The position numbers and the translations under genes are program-made. From positions 434,001-498,000 of the forward strand of contig NZ_CP035491.1 in the NCBI RefSeq assembly GCF_004135405.1: 64,000 bases of DNA. The letters run 5' to 3'. The notes beneath the pieces were generated by a model. That model was not told where the DNA came from and did not search any database. It saw only the letters and a program-made list of their open reading frames with translations. Numbering within the stretch: position 1 is the stretch's first letter; every line of letters starts with the position of its first letter. Source of the DNA: Agromyces protaetiae. GTDB lineage: Bacteria; Actinomycetota; Actinomycetes; Actinomycetales; Microbacteriaceae. This document shows, in pieces, positions 18,225 through 27,095 of this stretch.

Positions 18225-19229
18225 ATGCCGCGATTCGACCTGCCGCTCCAAGCGCTCCGCGCCTACCTGCCCGAGGTCGACGAGCCGACCGACTTCGACG
18301 GGTTCTGGGCGGCGACGCTCCGCGAATCGCGCGCAGCGGGCGCCACCGCCGAGGCAGCTGGCGCATCGGGCAACGCGGTCGTGCGCACGCCCGTGCCGTC
18401 GCCGCTCGCACTCTTCGACGTCGAGGACGTCCGCTTCCCGGGCTTCGCGGGCGACCCCGTGCGCGCGTGGCTCGTGCTCCCCCGCGGGCTCCCGCGGCCG
18501 CTCCCCGCCGTCGTCGAGTTCGTCGGCTACGGCCGCGGCCGCGGCCTCGCCCACGAGCGCCTCCACTGGCCGTCGGCGGGGTACGCGCAGCTCATCGTCG
18601 ACACGCGCGGTCAGGGCTCGCAGTACGGCACGGGCGGCGCGACGCCCGACCCCCACGGATCGGGCCCCGCGGCGCCCGGCTTCCTCACACGCGGCATCGA
18701 CGCCCCCGAGACGTACTACTACCGCCGCGTGTTCACCGACGCCGTGCGGGCGATCGACGCCGTTCGGACGTTCCCCGAGATCGACCCCGCGGCCGTCGCC
18801 GTGGTCGGCAACAGCCAGGGCGGGGCCATCGCGATCGCCGCCGCCGGCCTCTCCGACGGACTCGTCGCGGTGCTGCCGAGCGCCCCCATTCTCTCCGACC
18901 TCCGTCGCGTCATCGGACTCACGGGCGAAGAGCCGTACGCCGAGATCGTGCGGTACCTCGCCGTCCACCGCGGCGCCGAGGATCGCATCTTCGAGACGCT
19001 CTCCTACTTCGACGGCGTCTCGTTCGCGAAACGCGCGACCGCGCCGGCCCTCTTCTCGACGGGCCACATGGACACGATCGCACCGCCGTCGGGCGTCTAC
19101 GCCGCGAAGAACCACTGGGGCGCGCCCGCCGAGCTCGTCGACTACCCGTGGAACCACCACGAGGGCGGCGAGAGCGTGCACTGGGAGCGGCAGGCGGAGT
19201 GGCTCGCCGAGGTGCTCGCCTACGCTTGA
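18225..19229 (+). CDS. Acetylxylan esterase, carbohydrate esterase family 7
   Basis: The 334-residue alpha/beta hydrolase starts with the CE7 block LRAYLPEVDEPTDFDGFWAATL and has the nucleophile Ser in VAVVGNSQGGAIAIAAAG (about residue 200). The late Asp is in FSTGHMDTIAPPSGVYAAKNHW and the catalytic His in YPWNHHEGGESVHW. It deacetylates xylo-oligosaccharides and cephalosporin-like esters. No signal peptide is present, in keeping with intracellular debranching of imported oligosaccharides. The ATG at 18225 has GAGAGG upstream. The longer frame from 18123 would overlap the operator and was rejected. Confidence 0.9.
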   Translation: MPRFDLPLQALRAYLPEVDEPTDFDGFWAATLRESRAAGATAEAAGASGNAVVRTPVPSPLALFDVEDVRFPGFAGDPVRAWLVLPRGLPRPLPAVVEFVGYGRGRGLAHERLHWPSAGYAQLIVDTRGQGSQYGTGGATPDPHGSGPAAPGFLTRGIDAPETYYYRRVFTDAVRAIDAVRTFPEIDPAAVAVVGNSQGGAIAIAAAGLSDGLVAVLPSAPILSDLRRVIGLTGEEPYAEIVRYLAVHRGAEDRIFETLSYFDGVSFAKRATAPALFSTGHMDTIAPPSGVYAAKNHWGAPAELVDYPWNHHEGGESVHWERQAEWLAEVLAYA

Positions 19230-19232
19230 TGC

Positions 19233-20411
19233 GTGGACTGCGCGTACTTCGACGCGGGCGTGTGTCGCTCGTGCGCCCTCATGGGCGAGCCGTACGACGC
19301 TCAGCTCGCGGGCAAGCAACGGCACGCCGAAGACCTGCTCGCGCCGTTCGGCGTCGGGGCGTGGCTGCCCCCGGTCGCGAGCCGCGAGGGCGGCTACCGC
19401 AACAAGGCGAAGATGGTCGTCGGCGGAACGGTGGATGAACCGACCATCGGAATCCTCGACGCCGACGGGCACGGGGTCGACCTCGAAGCCTGCGGAATCT
19501 GCTCGCCGGGGCATCGCGCCGCGTTCCCGGTCATCGCACGATTCATCCGTCTCGCGCGCATCGCGCCGTACGACGTGACGACCCGTCGCGGCGAGCTGAA
19601 GCACCTCATCGTCACCGAGTCGCCCGACGGCGAGCTCATGATCCGGTTCGTGCTGCGCTCGACCGAGCCCGTGGCGCGCATCCGCAAGCATCTGCCGACC
19701 CTCCTCGACGAACTGCCGAACGCGCGCGTCGTGAGCGTCAACCTGCTGCCCGAGCACAAGGCCGTCGTCGAGGGCGACGCCGACGAGATCGTGCTCACCG
19801 AGCAGCAGACCCTGCCGATGCGGCTCAACGACGTCACGATGCACTTGCGGCCGCAGAGCTTCTTCCAGACCAACACCGAGATCGCCGCCGCACTGTACCG
19901 AGAGGCGCGCGAGTGGATCCGCGATCTCGCGCCCGACGATGCGTGGGACCTGTACTCGGGCGTCGGCGGGTTCGCGCTGCACCTCGCGACGGCGGCGGAT
20001 GCTTCGGGGAACGGCCCTGCGACCGGCACCGCCGTCACGGGCACCGCAGTCACCGGCATCGAGACGAGCGTCGAGGCCGTCGCGAGCGCCGAGCTCAGCC
20101 GAACGGATGCCGCGCTCGACCGCGTGCGCTTCGAATCCGGGGATGCCACGGCCTTCGCCCTGGGTTCCGACCCCGCCGACGCGCCCGCCCTCGTCGTCGT
20201 CAACCCGCCTCGCCGCGGCATCGGCCCCGAGCTCGCCGATTGGCTCGAGGCATCCGACGTGCCCTACGTGCTCTACTCGAGCTGCAACGCCGCGTCGCTC
20301 GCGAAAGACCTGCGCCGCATGCCGTCGTTCACGCCGACGAAGGCGCGCGTCTTCGACATGTTCCCGCAGACCACCCACTTCGAGGTCATGACACTGCTCG
20401 TGCGCGGCTGA
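19233..20411 (+). CDS. rlmC: 23S rRNA (uracil-C5)-methyltransferase RlmC-type
   Basis: The 392-residue enzyme starts with MDCAYFDAGVCRSCALMG, which with a later CGICSPGH Cys set forms the Fe-S site of the TrmA/RumB family. SAM-binding motifs include WDLYSGVGGFALHLA (about residue 245). The catalytic Cys is in YVLYSSCNAASLAKDL and the final Glu-containing block is DMFPQTTHFEVMTLL. It methylates uracil in 23S rRNA. GTG 19233 lies three bases after the esterase stop, so expression may be coupled although the roles are unrelated. A short Ala/Thr/Gly repeat (TGTAVTGTAVTG) interrupts the SAM domain. Confidence 0.88.
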   Translation: MDCAYFDAGVCRSCALMGEPYDAQLAGKQRHAEDLLAPFGVGAWLPPVASREGGYRNKAKMVVGGTVDEPTIGILDADGHGVDLEACGICSPGHRAAFPVIARFIRLARIAPYDVTTRRGELKHLIVTESPDGELMIRFVLRSTEPVARIRKHLPTLLDELPNARVVSVNLLPEHKAVVEGDADEIVLTEQQTLPMRLNDVTMHLRPQSFFQTNTEIAAALYREAREWIRDLAPDDAWDLYSGVGGFALHLATAADASGNGPATGTAVTGTAVTGIETSVEAVASAELSRTDAALDRVRFESGDATAFALGSDPADAPALVVVNPPRRGIGPELADWLEASDVPYVLYSSCNAASLAKDLRRMPSFTPTKARVFDMFPQTTHFEVMTLLVRG

Positions 20412-20494
20412 AACCCAGCCGCCCCTTCGCCGCACCGCCACCCCGCGCAGCCACCCCGCGCCGCCAGGCACTCGGCGAAGCACTTTCGACCTGA

Positions 20495-20588
20495 GCGCCG
20501 GTGCCGAAGTGCCGCCGGCCCGAGGATGCTTCGCCGATTCACCTGTGCCTGCGCATGATCTGCATGCGCCGGTGCCGAAGTGCCGCCG
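20495..20588. repeat. 23-base direct repeat pair in a gene-free stretch
   Basis: The stretch 20412-20621 between rlmC and the GH20 gene holds no gene. It contains two copies (20495-20517 and 20566-20588) of a 23-base unit that begins GCGCCGGTGCCGAAGTGCC, about 71 bases apart. The upstream GCACTTTCG at 20480 can pair with CGAAGTGC inside the first copy. It lies between convergent gene ends and may serve in termination or be a small dispersed repeat. Confidence 0.6.
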
Positions 20589-20621
20589 CTCGCCGCAGGG
20601 AAAGCGCCTCCCCGACGCGCG

Positions 20622-21967
20622 CTACGCGCCGAGCGACGCCGTGAGCCGTGCGAGCTCGGCGAGCCGCGACGCTCGGTCGCGCGGCACGCCCGGCACACCG
20701 GGACGCTGCTGGTCGGGGCGCGGCCCGGCGAGCGGGCGGTAGTCAACGCCTTGCTCGTCGAGCCACGCGAGGTAGGCGGGCAGCCGTTCGGAGAACGAAG
20801 CCCAGTCGAGCGGCCCGCCGTTCCACGCGACCTCGGCGAACGCCCCGAGTCGGGGAAGACGGCATAGTCGAGGCGCGCACGCGTGTCGAGGTGCTCAGTC
20901 CACACGTTCGCCTGCACGCCCACGACGCGCGCCCGCAGCGCGTCGGAGGCGGCGGCAGGCCCCGAGTCGGGCACGGGATCGAACGACGCGACGTCTTCGA
21001 GGGAGAGCACGGTGCCGACGGGGACCGGCTCGACGGGGGCATACGACTGCCGGTAGTCGAAGTAGGTCCAGAGGTCGGGGCACAAGACGACATCGTGTCC
21101 GCGGCGCGCGGCGAGGGATGCTCCGACCGGACCCCGCCACGACGCGATCACCGCGTCACGGGGCACGCCCGAGGCATCCGGCCCCTCGAGCATCTCGTCC
21201 CACCCGATCACGCGACGTCCGCGGGAGGCGAGGTGCGCGGCGACGCGGGCCAGGAACCACGCCTGCAACTCGTGCTCGTTCGCGATCCCCCGCTCGCGCA
21301 TGAGCTCTTGCGTGCGCGCGTCGCCGTGCCACCGGATCTTCTGCGCCTCGTCGCCGCCGATGCCGACGAGCTCGTCGTCGAACACGCCGCACAGCTCGTC
21401 GAACACGTCGCATACGAACGCGAGCGTCGACTCCTCGACGTTCAGCACCTCGTCGTCGATGCCGAACCGCGTCCACGGCTCGGGGTTCCGTGCGCGAACG
21501 TCGCCGACCGCGCCGACGCCGAGCTCGGGATACGCCGCGAGGATCGCCTTCGCGTGCCCCGGCACGTCGATTTCGGGCACGATCCGGATGCCTCGCCCGC
21601 GCGCGTATTCGACGAGCCCGCGCAGCTCGGCCTGCGTGTAGAAGCCTTCGTGCGGCACGCCGTCGAGGGTCGAAGCGGGTCCGTGGCCGAGCTGGGTCTC
21701 AGACCGGCGCGAGCCGACCTCGGTCAGCCTCGGATGCCGAAGCACCTCGAAACGCCAGGCCTGATCGTCGGTCAGGTGCAGTTGCAGCACGTTGAGGCCG
21801 TGCGCCGCGATGAGGTCGACGAACCGTCGCAGCTCGTCGATCGGGCGGAACCGCCGCGCGACGTCGAGCATGACGCCACGCCAGGCGAAGCGCGGCTCGC
21901 CGTCGAGGGCGAGCGGGGCACGATCGACGCGGACCCCCGACGCGCCGGCGGGCAAGCCGTCGCTCAC
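20622..21967 (-). pseudogene. GH20 beta-N-acetylhexosaminidase, frameshifted near the C-terminus
   Basis: The gene encodes a catalytic-domain-only GH20 enzyme. Blocks seen are WRGVMLDVARRFRPIDELRRFVD, LNVLQLHLTDDQAWRFE, RIVPEIDVPGHAKA, the Asp-Glu catalytic pair in VGIGGDEAQKIRW (Gly replaces the usual His before it), VIGWDEMLEG and VQANVWTEHLDTR. After LDYAVFP the frame breaks. Adding one C/G at the run 20852-20855 gives RLGAFAEVAWNGG and a stop at 20622-20624, for a 448-residue protein. It would cleave terminal GlcNAc/GalNAc. GTG 21965-21967 overlaps the proC stop. The lesion matches five others in the window and is probably a sequencing deletion. Confidence 0.82.
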
Positions 21968-22812
21968 GCGCCGGCCGCGAGCTCACGCGCGCGGGCGAGC
22001 GCTGCGCCCGTCGCGCGGTCGAACGTCTCCTTGAGCTCGGCCTCGTCGAGCACGGCGATCGCACGCTCGGTCGTGCCCTTGGGGCTCGTGACGCGACGGC
22101 GGAGCTCGGCGGGCTCCTCGCCCGAGGCGGCGAGGAGTTCGGATGCCCCGAGGAAGGTGCCCTGCACCATGCGCGCCGCTTCGTCGGGCGTGAAGCCGAG
22201 GTCGATCGCCGTCGCCGTGAGCTGCTCGATGAGGAAGAACACGTAGGCGGGCCCCGAGCCCGAGATCGTCGAGAGCGCGTCGAGCTGCGACTCGGGCACG
22301 ACGAGCACATCGCCGACGGTCGAGAACAGCGTCTCGACGAGCGCGAGGTCGTCGGGCGTGGAACGCGTGCCCGCAGAGACGCCCGTGACGGCACGGCCGA
22401 CGACGGCGGGCGTGTTCGGCATCGTGCGGATCACCGACACCGAATCGGGAAGGATCGACTCGAACGTCGCGACCGTGACGCCCGCGGCGACCGAGACGAC
22501 GACCGCGCCGGGCTCGAGCGCATCGGCGATTTCGCGCAGCAGGTCGGGCACCATGGCGGGCTTCACCGCGACGACCACGAGCTTCGCGCCCGCGACCGCG
22601 AGGCGGTTGGCCGAGGCATCCGTCTCGGTCGCATACGCCGTGACGCCGGGGAGCGCCGCCGACGCGGCCGCCTTCTCGGCCGTGCGGTTCGTCGTGCGGA
22701 TGCCGGCCGTCTCGACGCCGGGGCGGAGGAGCCCCGACAGCACCGCCCCCGCCATCGAACCCGCCCCGAGGAAGGCGATCACGGGCAGCGTCACGGGGTC
22801 TTCGGCAGTCAT
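21964..22812 (-). CDS. proC: Pyrroline-5-carboxylate reductase
   Basis: The 282-residue enzyme reduces pyrroline-5-carboxylate to proline with NAD(P)H. The Rossmann motif FLGAGSMAGAVLSGLL is at residues 13-28. VVAVKPAMVPDLL and MPNTPAVVGRAVTGVSAG are the family blocks. The C-terminal dimer domain holds LDALSTISGSGPAYVFFLIEQL and VTSPKGTTERAIAVL. It is divergent from the cation transporter gene with only 23 bases between starts, so their promoters overlap neighbouring coding regions. Its stop overlaps the GH20 start. Confidence 0.93.
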   Translation of the reverse strand: MTAEDPVTLPVIAFLGAGSMAGAVLSGLLRPGVETAGIRTTNRTAEKAAASAALPGVTAYATETDASANRLAVAGAKLVVVAVKPAMVPDLLREIADALEPGAVVVSVAAGVTVATFESILPDSVSVIRTMPNTPAVVGRAVTGVSAGTRSTPDDLALVETLFSTVGDVLVVPESQLDALSTISGSGPAYVFFLIEQLTATAIDLGFTPDEAARMVQGTFLGASELLAASGEEPAELRRRVTSPKGTTERAIAVLDEAELKETFDRATGAALARARELAAGA

Positions 22813-22835
22813 GCGACCATCCTAGGATTGCCTGC

Positions 22836-23798
22836 ATGAGCGCATCAGGCGGCAGCAAGGCCATCGTCGCAGCATTCCTCGCGAACCTCGGGATCGCGAT
22901 CACCAAGTTCATCGCGTGGTTCTTCTCGGGCTCGGCCTCGATGCTCGCCGAGGCGATCCACTCGGTCGCCGATTCGGGCAACCAGCTGCTGCTCATGCTC
23001 GGCGGACGACGAGCGCAGAAGGCTGCCGACAAGGAGCACCCCTTCGGCTACGGCCGCGAGCGGTACGTCTACGCGTTCGTCGTCTCGATCATCCTGTTCT
23101 CGGTCGGCGGCGTGTTCTCGATCTACGAGGGCGTCGAGAAGCTCACCCACCCGCACGCCCTCGAGAACGCGTGGCTGCCGATCCTCGTGCTCGTCATCGC
23201 GATCGGCCTCGAGTCGTTCTCGCTCCGCACCGCCGTCAAGGAGTCCAACCACATCCGCGGTCGCCAGAGCTGGATCCAGTTCATCCGCCGCGCGAAGGCG
23301 CCCGAGCTCCCCGTCGTCCTCCTCGAAGACATCGCGGCCCTCCTCGGCCTCGTGTTCGCGCTCCTCGGCGTCGGCCTCACGGTCATCACGGGCAACGTCG
23401 TCTTCGACGCGATCGGCACGCTCATGATCGGCACGCTCCTCGTGATCGTCGCGATCGTGCTCGGCATCGAGACGAAGAGCCTCCTCGTCGGCGAGGGCGC
23501 GAGCGACGACGACAACGCCGCGATCGAGAAGGCGATCCTCGACGGCGACGAGGCCGAGCGGGTCATCCACATGAAGACGCTCTACCTCGGCCCCGACGAA
23601 CTGCTCGTCGCCGCGAAGCTCGGCTTCTCGGCCGACCTGAAGCTCGCCGAGCTCTCGGCAGCTACGAACGTCATCGAGCAGCGCATCCGCACGGCCGTGC
23701 CGTCGGCCCGTGTCATCTACCTCGAACCCGATGTGTACGTCGACCCGAACCAGCCGGCTCCGCCGACGGACGCGATCGTCATCAAGGGGCTCGAGTGA
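22836..23798 (+). CDS. Cation diffusion facilitator family transporter
   Basis: The 320-residue protein has the CDF layout: helices 1-2 with SMLAEAIHSVADSGNQLLL (the zinc-site HSxxD motif), the ADKEHPFGYGRERYVYAFVVSIILFSVGG signature, helices 4-6 with VVLLEDIAALLGLVFALLGVG, and a C-terminal cytoplasmic domain ending VIYLEPDVYVDP. Members export Zn2+, Co2+, Fe2+ or Mn2+ against protons. Substrate choice cannot be read here because the second metal motif is EDIAA rather than the Zn-type HxxxD. The stop overlaps the GTG of the next gene. Confidence 0.88.
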   Translation: MSASGGSKAIVAAFLANLGIAITKFIAWFFSGSASMLAEAIHSVADSGNQLLLMLGGRRAQKAADKEHPFGYGRERYVYAFVVSIILFSVGGVFSIYEGVEKLTHPHALENAWLPILVLVIAIGLESFSLRTAVKESNHIRGRQSWIQFIRRAKAPELPVVLLEDIAALLGLVFALLGVGLTVITGNVVFDAIGTLMIGTLLVIVAIVLGIETKSLLVGEGASDDDNAAIEKAILDGDEAERVIHMKTLYLGPDELLVAAKLGFSADLKLAELSAATNVIEQRIRTAVPSARVIYLEPDVYVDPNQPAPPTDAIVIKGLE

Positions 23799-24520
23799 CG
23801 GGTCCGACCCGCACCGCCCTCGTGCTCCGGCACGACCCGTCGATCGGCCTCGGCAACCTCGAGCCCACGCTCGTCGCGCGCGGCTACGAGGTCATGACGG
23901 TCGACACCCCCACGACGGATGTCTCGGCGCTCGACGCGCTCGCGCCCGACGTCGTCATCGTGCTCGGCGGCGAAGAGGCGGCCTACGAGACCGACCGCCA
24001 CCCCTACCTCGCCGACGAGATCGCGCTCCTTCGCGCCCGCATCGACGCCGAAGCCCCCGTCTTCGGCGTGTGCCTCGGGGCGCAGCTGCTCGCGTCGACC
24101 CTCGGCGCACGCGTCTACAAGGGCGCTCGCAAAGAGGTCGGCTGGCTCGAGGTCACGCCGACCGCGGCCGGCGCCGACTCGCCGGTGCGGCACTTCGCCG
24201 GGGTGCCGGCCGTCCAGTGGCACGGCGACCACTACGAGTTGCCCGATGGCGTCGAGCTCCTCGCGTCGAGCCCGCAGTACCCGAACCAGGCGTACCGCCG
24301 CGGCGACTGGCTGCTCGCGGTGCAGTTCCACCCCGAGGTCGACGACGCCATCCACGAGGACTGGCTCGCCGCCTGGGGCGACGAGCTGCCCGAGTACGGC
24401 ACGACGGCCGAGCAGCTGCGCGCGGAGCGCGCGTCGTACGGACCGCGTGCGGGCGAGGCATCCGCAGTTCTTCTCGGCGAGTGGCTCGACGGCGTCGAAG
24501 CGCGCCGCGCCGCGGCCTGA
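23795..24520 (+). CDS. Class I glutamine amidotransferase-like protein
   Basis: The 241-residue protein has the triad of class I amidotransferases. Cys is in APVFGVCLGAQLLASTLGARVY (about residue 91), His in LLAVQFHPEVDD with the Glu two residues later, and GxHGD-like VQWHGDHYELP in between. No synthetase domain is fused, so it resembles GuaA-like stand-alone proteins whose acceptor is unknown. The GTG start overlaps the CDF transporter stop (GTGA). The long upstream open frame is a shadow of that gene. Confidence 0.82.
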   Translation: MTGPTRTALVLRHDPSIGLGNLEPTLVARGYEVMTVDTPTTDVSALDALAPDVVIVLGGEEAAYETDRHPYLADEIALLRARIDAEAPVFGVCLGAQLLASTLGARVYKGARKEVGWLEVTPTAAGADSPVRHFAGVPAVQWHGDHYELPDGVELLASSPQYPNQAYRRGDWLLAVQFHPEVDDAIHEDWLAAWGDELPEYGTTAEQLRAERASYGPRAGEASAVLLGEWLDGVEARRAAA

Positions 24521-24544
24521 CTGCGCCCGACGCGAGCGCCGGCT

Positions 24545-25015
24545 TCAGCGGCGAGCGGCGAAGAAGTCGACGAGCAAGGCTCCGGATGCCTCGGCCTCGA
24601 CGCCTGCGAACACCTCGGCCCGGTGGTTGAGCCGCCGGTCGCGGAGCGCGTCGTAGACGCTGCCCGCGGCGCCGGCCTTCTCGTCCCAGGCTCCGAACAC
24701 GACCGTGGGGATGCGGGCGGCGAGGATCGCGCCCGCGCACATGACGCACGGCTCGAGCGTGACGACGAGCGTGCAGCCCGGCAGCTGCCAGTCGTCGCGT
24801 GCGAGGGCGGCCTCGCGGATCGCGAGCACCTCGGCGTGAGCGGTGGGGTCGTGCCGCAGCTCGCGCTCGTTGTGGCCGCGCCCGATCACCCGGCCGGACT
24901 CGTCGACGACGACGGCGCCGACCGGCACGTCCTGCGAGTCGACGGTCTTGGCGGCCTCTTCGAGGGCGAGGAGCATCCACTCGCGGTGGCGAGGCTCGGC
25001 CGCAGATGCTGCCAT
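24545..25015 (-). CDS. tadA: tRNA adenosine(34) deaminase
   Basis: The 156-residue deaminase converts A34 to inosine in tRNA-Arg(ACG), the very tRNA encoded at 54912-54984. The zinc site is complete: [11 protein letters not shown] (His and catalytic Glu, about residue 60) and [13 protein letters not shown] (two Cys). [14 protein letters not shown] and the C-terminal FFAARR fit TadA rather than cytosine deaminase. It is divergent from upp across a 43-base gap. Confidence 0.92.
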   Translation of the reverse strand: MAASAAEPRHREWMLLALEEAAKTVDSQDVPVGAVVVDESGRVIGRGHNERELRHDPTAHAEVLAIREAALARDDWQLPGCTLVVTLEPCVMCAGAILAARIPTVVFGAWDEKAGAAGSVYDALRDRRLNHRAEVFAGVEAEASGALLVDFFAARR

Positions 25016-25058
25016 GCTCCCCTCCCTCCGCGAAAGGCCCGTCGATAGACTCGAGCCT

Positions 25059-25691
25059 ATGCGAGTCCACGTTGCGGATCACCCGCTCATCACCCACAAG
25101 CTGACGGTGCTCCGCGACGAGAACACGCCTTCGCCGCTGTTCCGCTCGCTCGTCGAAGAGCTCATGACGCTCCTCGCGTACGAGGGCACGCGCAATGTGC
25201 GCGTCGAGCCGGTCGAGATCCAGACGCCGGTCGCGACGACGACCGGTGTGCGCATCTCCGATCCGAAGCCGCTCATCGTGCCGATCCTGCGCGCGGGGCT
25301 CGGCATGCTCGAGGGCATGGTCAAGCTGCTGCCGAGCGCCGAGGTCGGCTTCCTCGGCATGGCGCGCGACGAAGAGACGCTCGAGCCGACGACGTATGCC
25401 GAGCGGCTGCCCGACGATCTCAGCAACCGGCAGTGCTTCGTGCTCGACCCCATGCTCGCGACGGGTGGGTCGCTGTCGGCCGCGATCGAGTTCCTCCTGA
25501 AGCGCGGGGCGACCGATGTGACGGCGATCTGCATCCTCGCGGCGCCCGAGGGCTTGAAGGCCGTCGAAGAGGCCCTGCACGGGCTCGACGTGACGATCGT
25601 GCTGGGCGCGGTCGACGAGCGGCTCAACGAGCACGGCTTCATCGTGCCCGGGCTCGGCGACGCCGGCGACCGTCTGTACGGCACCGTCTGA
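25059..25691 (+). CDS. upp: Uracil phosphoribosyltransferase
   Basis: The 210-residue enzyme salvages uracil with PRPP to UMP. Visible are the N-terminal [39 protein letters not shown], the PRPP loop [16 protein letters not shown] and the uracil-binding C-terminus [17 protein letters not shown]. Length and motifs match the family exactly. The ATG at 25059 was chosen because the larger upstream frame overlaps tadA. The tadA-upp divergent pair is common in Microbacteriaceae. Confidence 0.94.
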   Translation: MRVHVADHPLITHKLTVLRDENTPSPLFRSLVEELMTLLAYEGTRNVRVEPVEIQTPVATTTGVRISDPKPLIVPILRAGLGMLEGMVKLLPSAEVGFLGMARDEETLEPTTYAERLPDDLSNRQCFVLDPMLATGGSLSAAIEFLLKRGATDVTAICILAAPEGLKAVEEALHGLDVTIVLGAVDERLNEHGFIVPGLGDAGDRLYGTV

Positions 25692-25977
25692 GGCCGGTTT
25701 CCGGGCGGTTCGGATGTCACAGACGCGTCGACGCGGTATACGTGCGGCGAGAGACATCCGTTCCTGAAGGTTCTTCGACCTACCCCGGCCACTCCGCGAG
25801 TGCGAATCTAGAAGATTTTTTCCTGAGCCGATTTATCGCAGGATCTTTCGGCAGGCGGAGGACGCGTCCCGATCCTGCCGGATGCCTCGCCCACCCGCGC
25901 ACCGCGTGCGACGTCACGCCCCGTCACCGGAGAGTCATCGTTTGACACATCCCGACGCATCGACTTGACTCGCACCC

Positions 25978-26079
25978 ATGACCGACACCGCACGCACCCT
26001 GACCGCCTTCGAGGTGAACAGGACGACCGACACGATGATGTCGGCGCGTGCGCCCATGTGTTGTCGAATGTGCCGCTGA
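25978..26079 (+). CDS. Cys-rich leader peptide (candidate attenuator uORF)
   Basis: A 33-residue frame starting at ATG 25978 ends in PMCCRMCR then TGA. An internal ATG at 26055 would give just MCCRMCR. Three of the last six residues are Cys, the pattern of actinobacterial Cys-rich leader peptides that sense cysteinyl-tRNA supply (established for mycobacterial uORFs). It is followed by two hairpins and, 158 bases on, the winged-helix regulator gene. A TTGACA box lies at 25942-25947. The remaining gene-free part, 25692-25941, shows only an AT-rich patch near 25811 and no other gene. Confidence 0.45.
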   Translation: MTDTARTLTAFEVNRTTDTMMSARAPMCCRMCR

Positions 26080-26105
26080 CCAGCGCTCTTCCCGCCGAGT
26101 CTGTG

Positions 26106-26160
26106 AGCCGACCCGCATCCGGGTCGGCACGGCTCCACCGAACCGTTCGAATCCGACGGT
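26106..26160 (+). promoter_or_regulatory. Tandem hairpins between leader peptide and winged-helix gene
   Basis: GCCGACCCG-CATC-CGGGTCGGC (26106-26127) is a perfect 9-bp stem. AACCGT and ACGGTT (26140-26160) form a second. Together with a GGCCG/CGGCC pair just downstream, they give the hairpin series expected of a translation-coupled attenuator. No U-run follows, so control would be at ribosome access or Rho rather than intrinsic termination. Confidence 0.4.
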
Positions 26161-26237
26161 TCACCAGGCCGCTTCCGGCCATTCGCTGAGGTCGTTCAGA
26201 GACCCTCGCCGCATCACGCACACACAAGGACTTCGTC

Positions 26238-27035
26238 ATGTCGCTCGCAATCGCTCCCGTCCGTCCCGCCGTCGCCCGCCCGGTCCACCCGGTCGCCTAC
26301 ACGCCGCAGCCCGTGGCCCGCCCGCTCGCGCCGGCCCCGCTCGCCCAGCCCACCCGACCCTCGCAGCCCGCCGCCCAGCCTGCGCCGCAGGCCGCCCCCG
26401 CCGCACCGCGCGTGCGCGCCGTGCCCGACGGCACCGAGGCTCGCGGCTTCGTGCTCTACGTCGGCATCGACGAGGCCAAGGCCATCGCCGACGGCACGAG
26501 CCTCCACCGCATCGTCGAGGCGCTCCGCACGCTCACCGCCGAGATCGCCCCGTCGGCCGAGACCTACGCGGCCGTCGCCCTCGCCCCCGAGGGCGCCGGC
26601 GGTCGCGACGTCGACGTCGTGCGCCTCGCCCTCCAAGACCCCGCCGCGCTCGCCAAGCAGCGCGAACTGCAGGGCGTCTCCGACGATTCCGACCGTCACC
26701 CCAACGGCGTCGTCATCGACATCTCGCGCAAGCGCGTGCTCCTCGACGGCGAGCCGGCCGGTCTCACATACAAGGAGTTCGAGCTCCTGCAGTTCCTCGT
26801 ACTTCGCGAGGGCCGCACGATCGACCGCCACGAGCTCATCGAGAACCTGTGGGGCTCGGCCGACGACGAGATCCCGAGCGAGCGCACGATCGACGTGCAC
26901 GTTCGCCGCCTGCGCTCCAAGCTCGCCCACTACCAGGACATCGTGCGCACGGTGCGCGGCTCGGGCTACCGGTTCGACCGCCACGCCGACGTCTCGATCC
27001 GCCAGGCTTCGACGCCCTCGCCCGACGTCTTCTGA
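26238..27035 (+). CDS. Winged-helix (OmpR/PhoB-type) DNA-binding protein with atypical N-terminus
   Basis: The 265-residue protein has a Pro/Ala-rich disordered N-terminus (residues 1-60) and a middle region (LYVGIDEAKAIADGTSLHRIVEALRTLT) that is not a receiver domain. It ends in a PhoB-type winged helix at about 165-250: VVIDISRKRVLLDGEPAGLTYKEFELLQFLVLREGRTIDRHELIENLWG and RTIDVHVRRLRSKL with YRTVRGSGYRF-like GSGYRF. It lacks a phospho-acceptor Asp and a partner kinase gene. It probably binds DNA constitutively or through the unknown middle domain. The upstream Cys-rich leader suggests a tie to sulfur supply (inference). Confidence 0.75.
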   Translation: MSLAIAPVRPAVARPVHPVAYTPQPVARPLAPAPLAQPTRPSQPAAQPAPQAAPAAPRVRAVPDGTEARGFVLYVGIDEAKAIADGTSLHRIVEALRTLTAEIAPSAETYAAVALAPEGAGGRDVDVVRLALQDPAALAKQRELQGVSDDSDRHPNGVVIDISRKRVLLDGEPAGLTYKEFELLQFLVLREGRTIDRHELIENLWGSADDEIPSERTIDVHVRRLRSKLAHYQDIVRTVRGSGYRFDRHADVSIRQASTPSPDVF

Positions 27036-27061
27036 GGCTCGGCCCACACCGCAACGACGAA

Positions 27062-27095
27062 GCGGGGCGGCAGGCCATCGCCTGCCGCCCCGCTG
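27062..27095. terminator. Strong GC hairpin terminator
   Basis: AGCGGGGCGGCAGGC, loop CATC, then GCCTGCCGCCCCGCT gives a perfect 15-bp stem, 27 bases after the winged-helix stop. No long T-run follows. It is symmetric and could also stop transcripts coming from the methyltransferase side. Confidence 0.8.
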
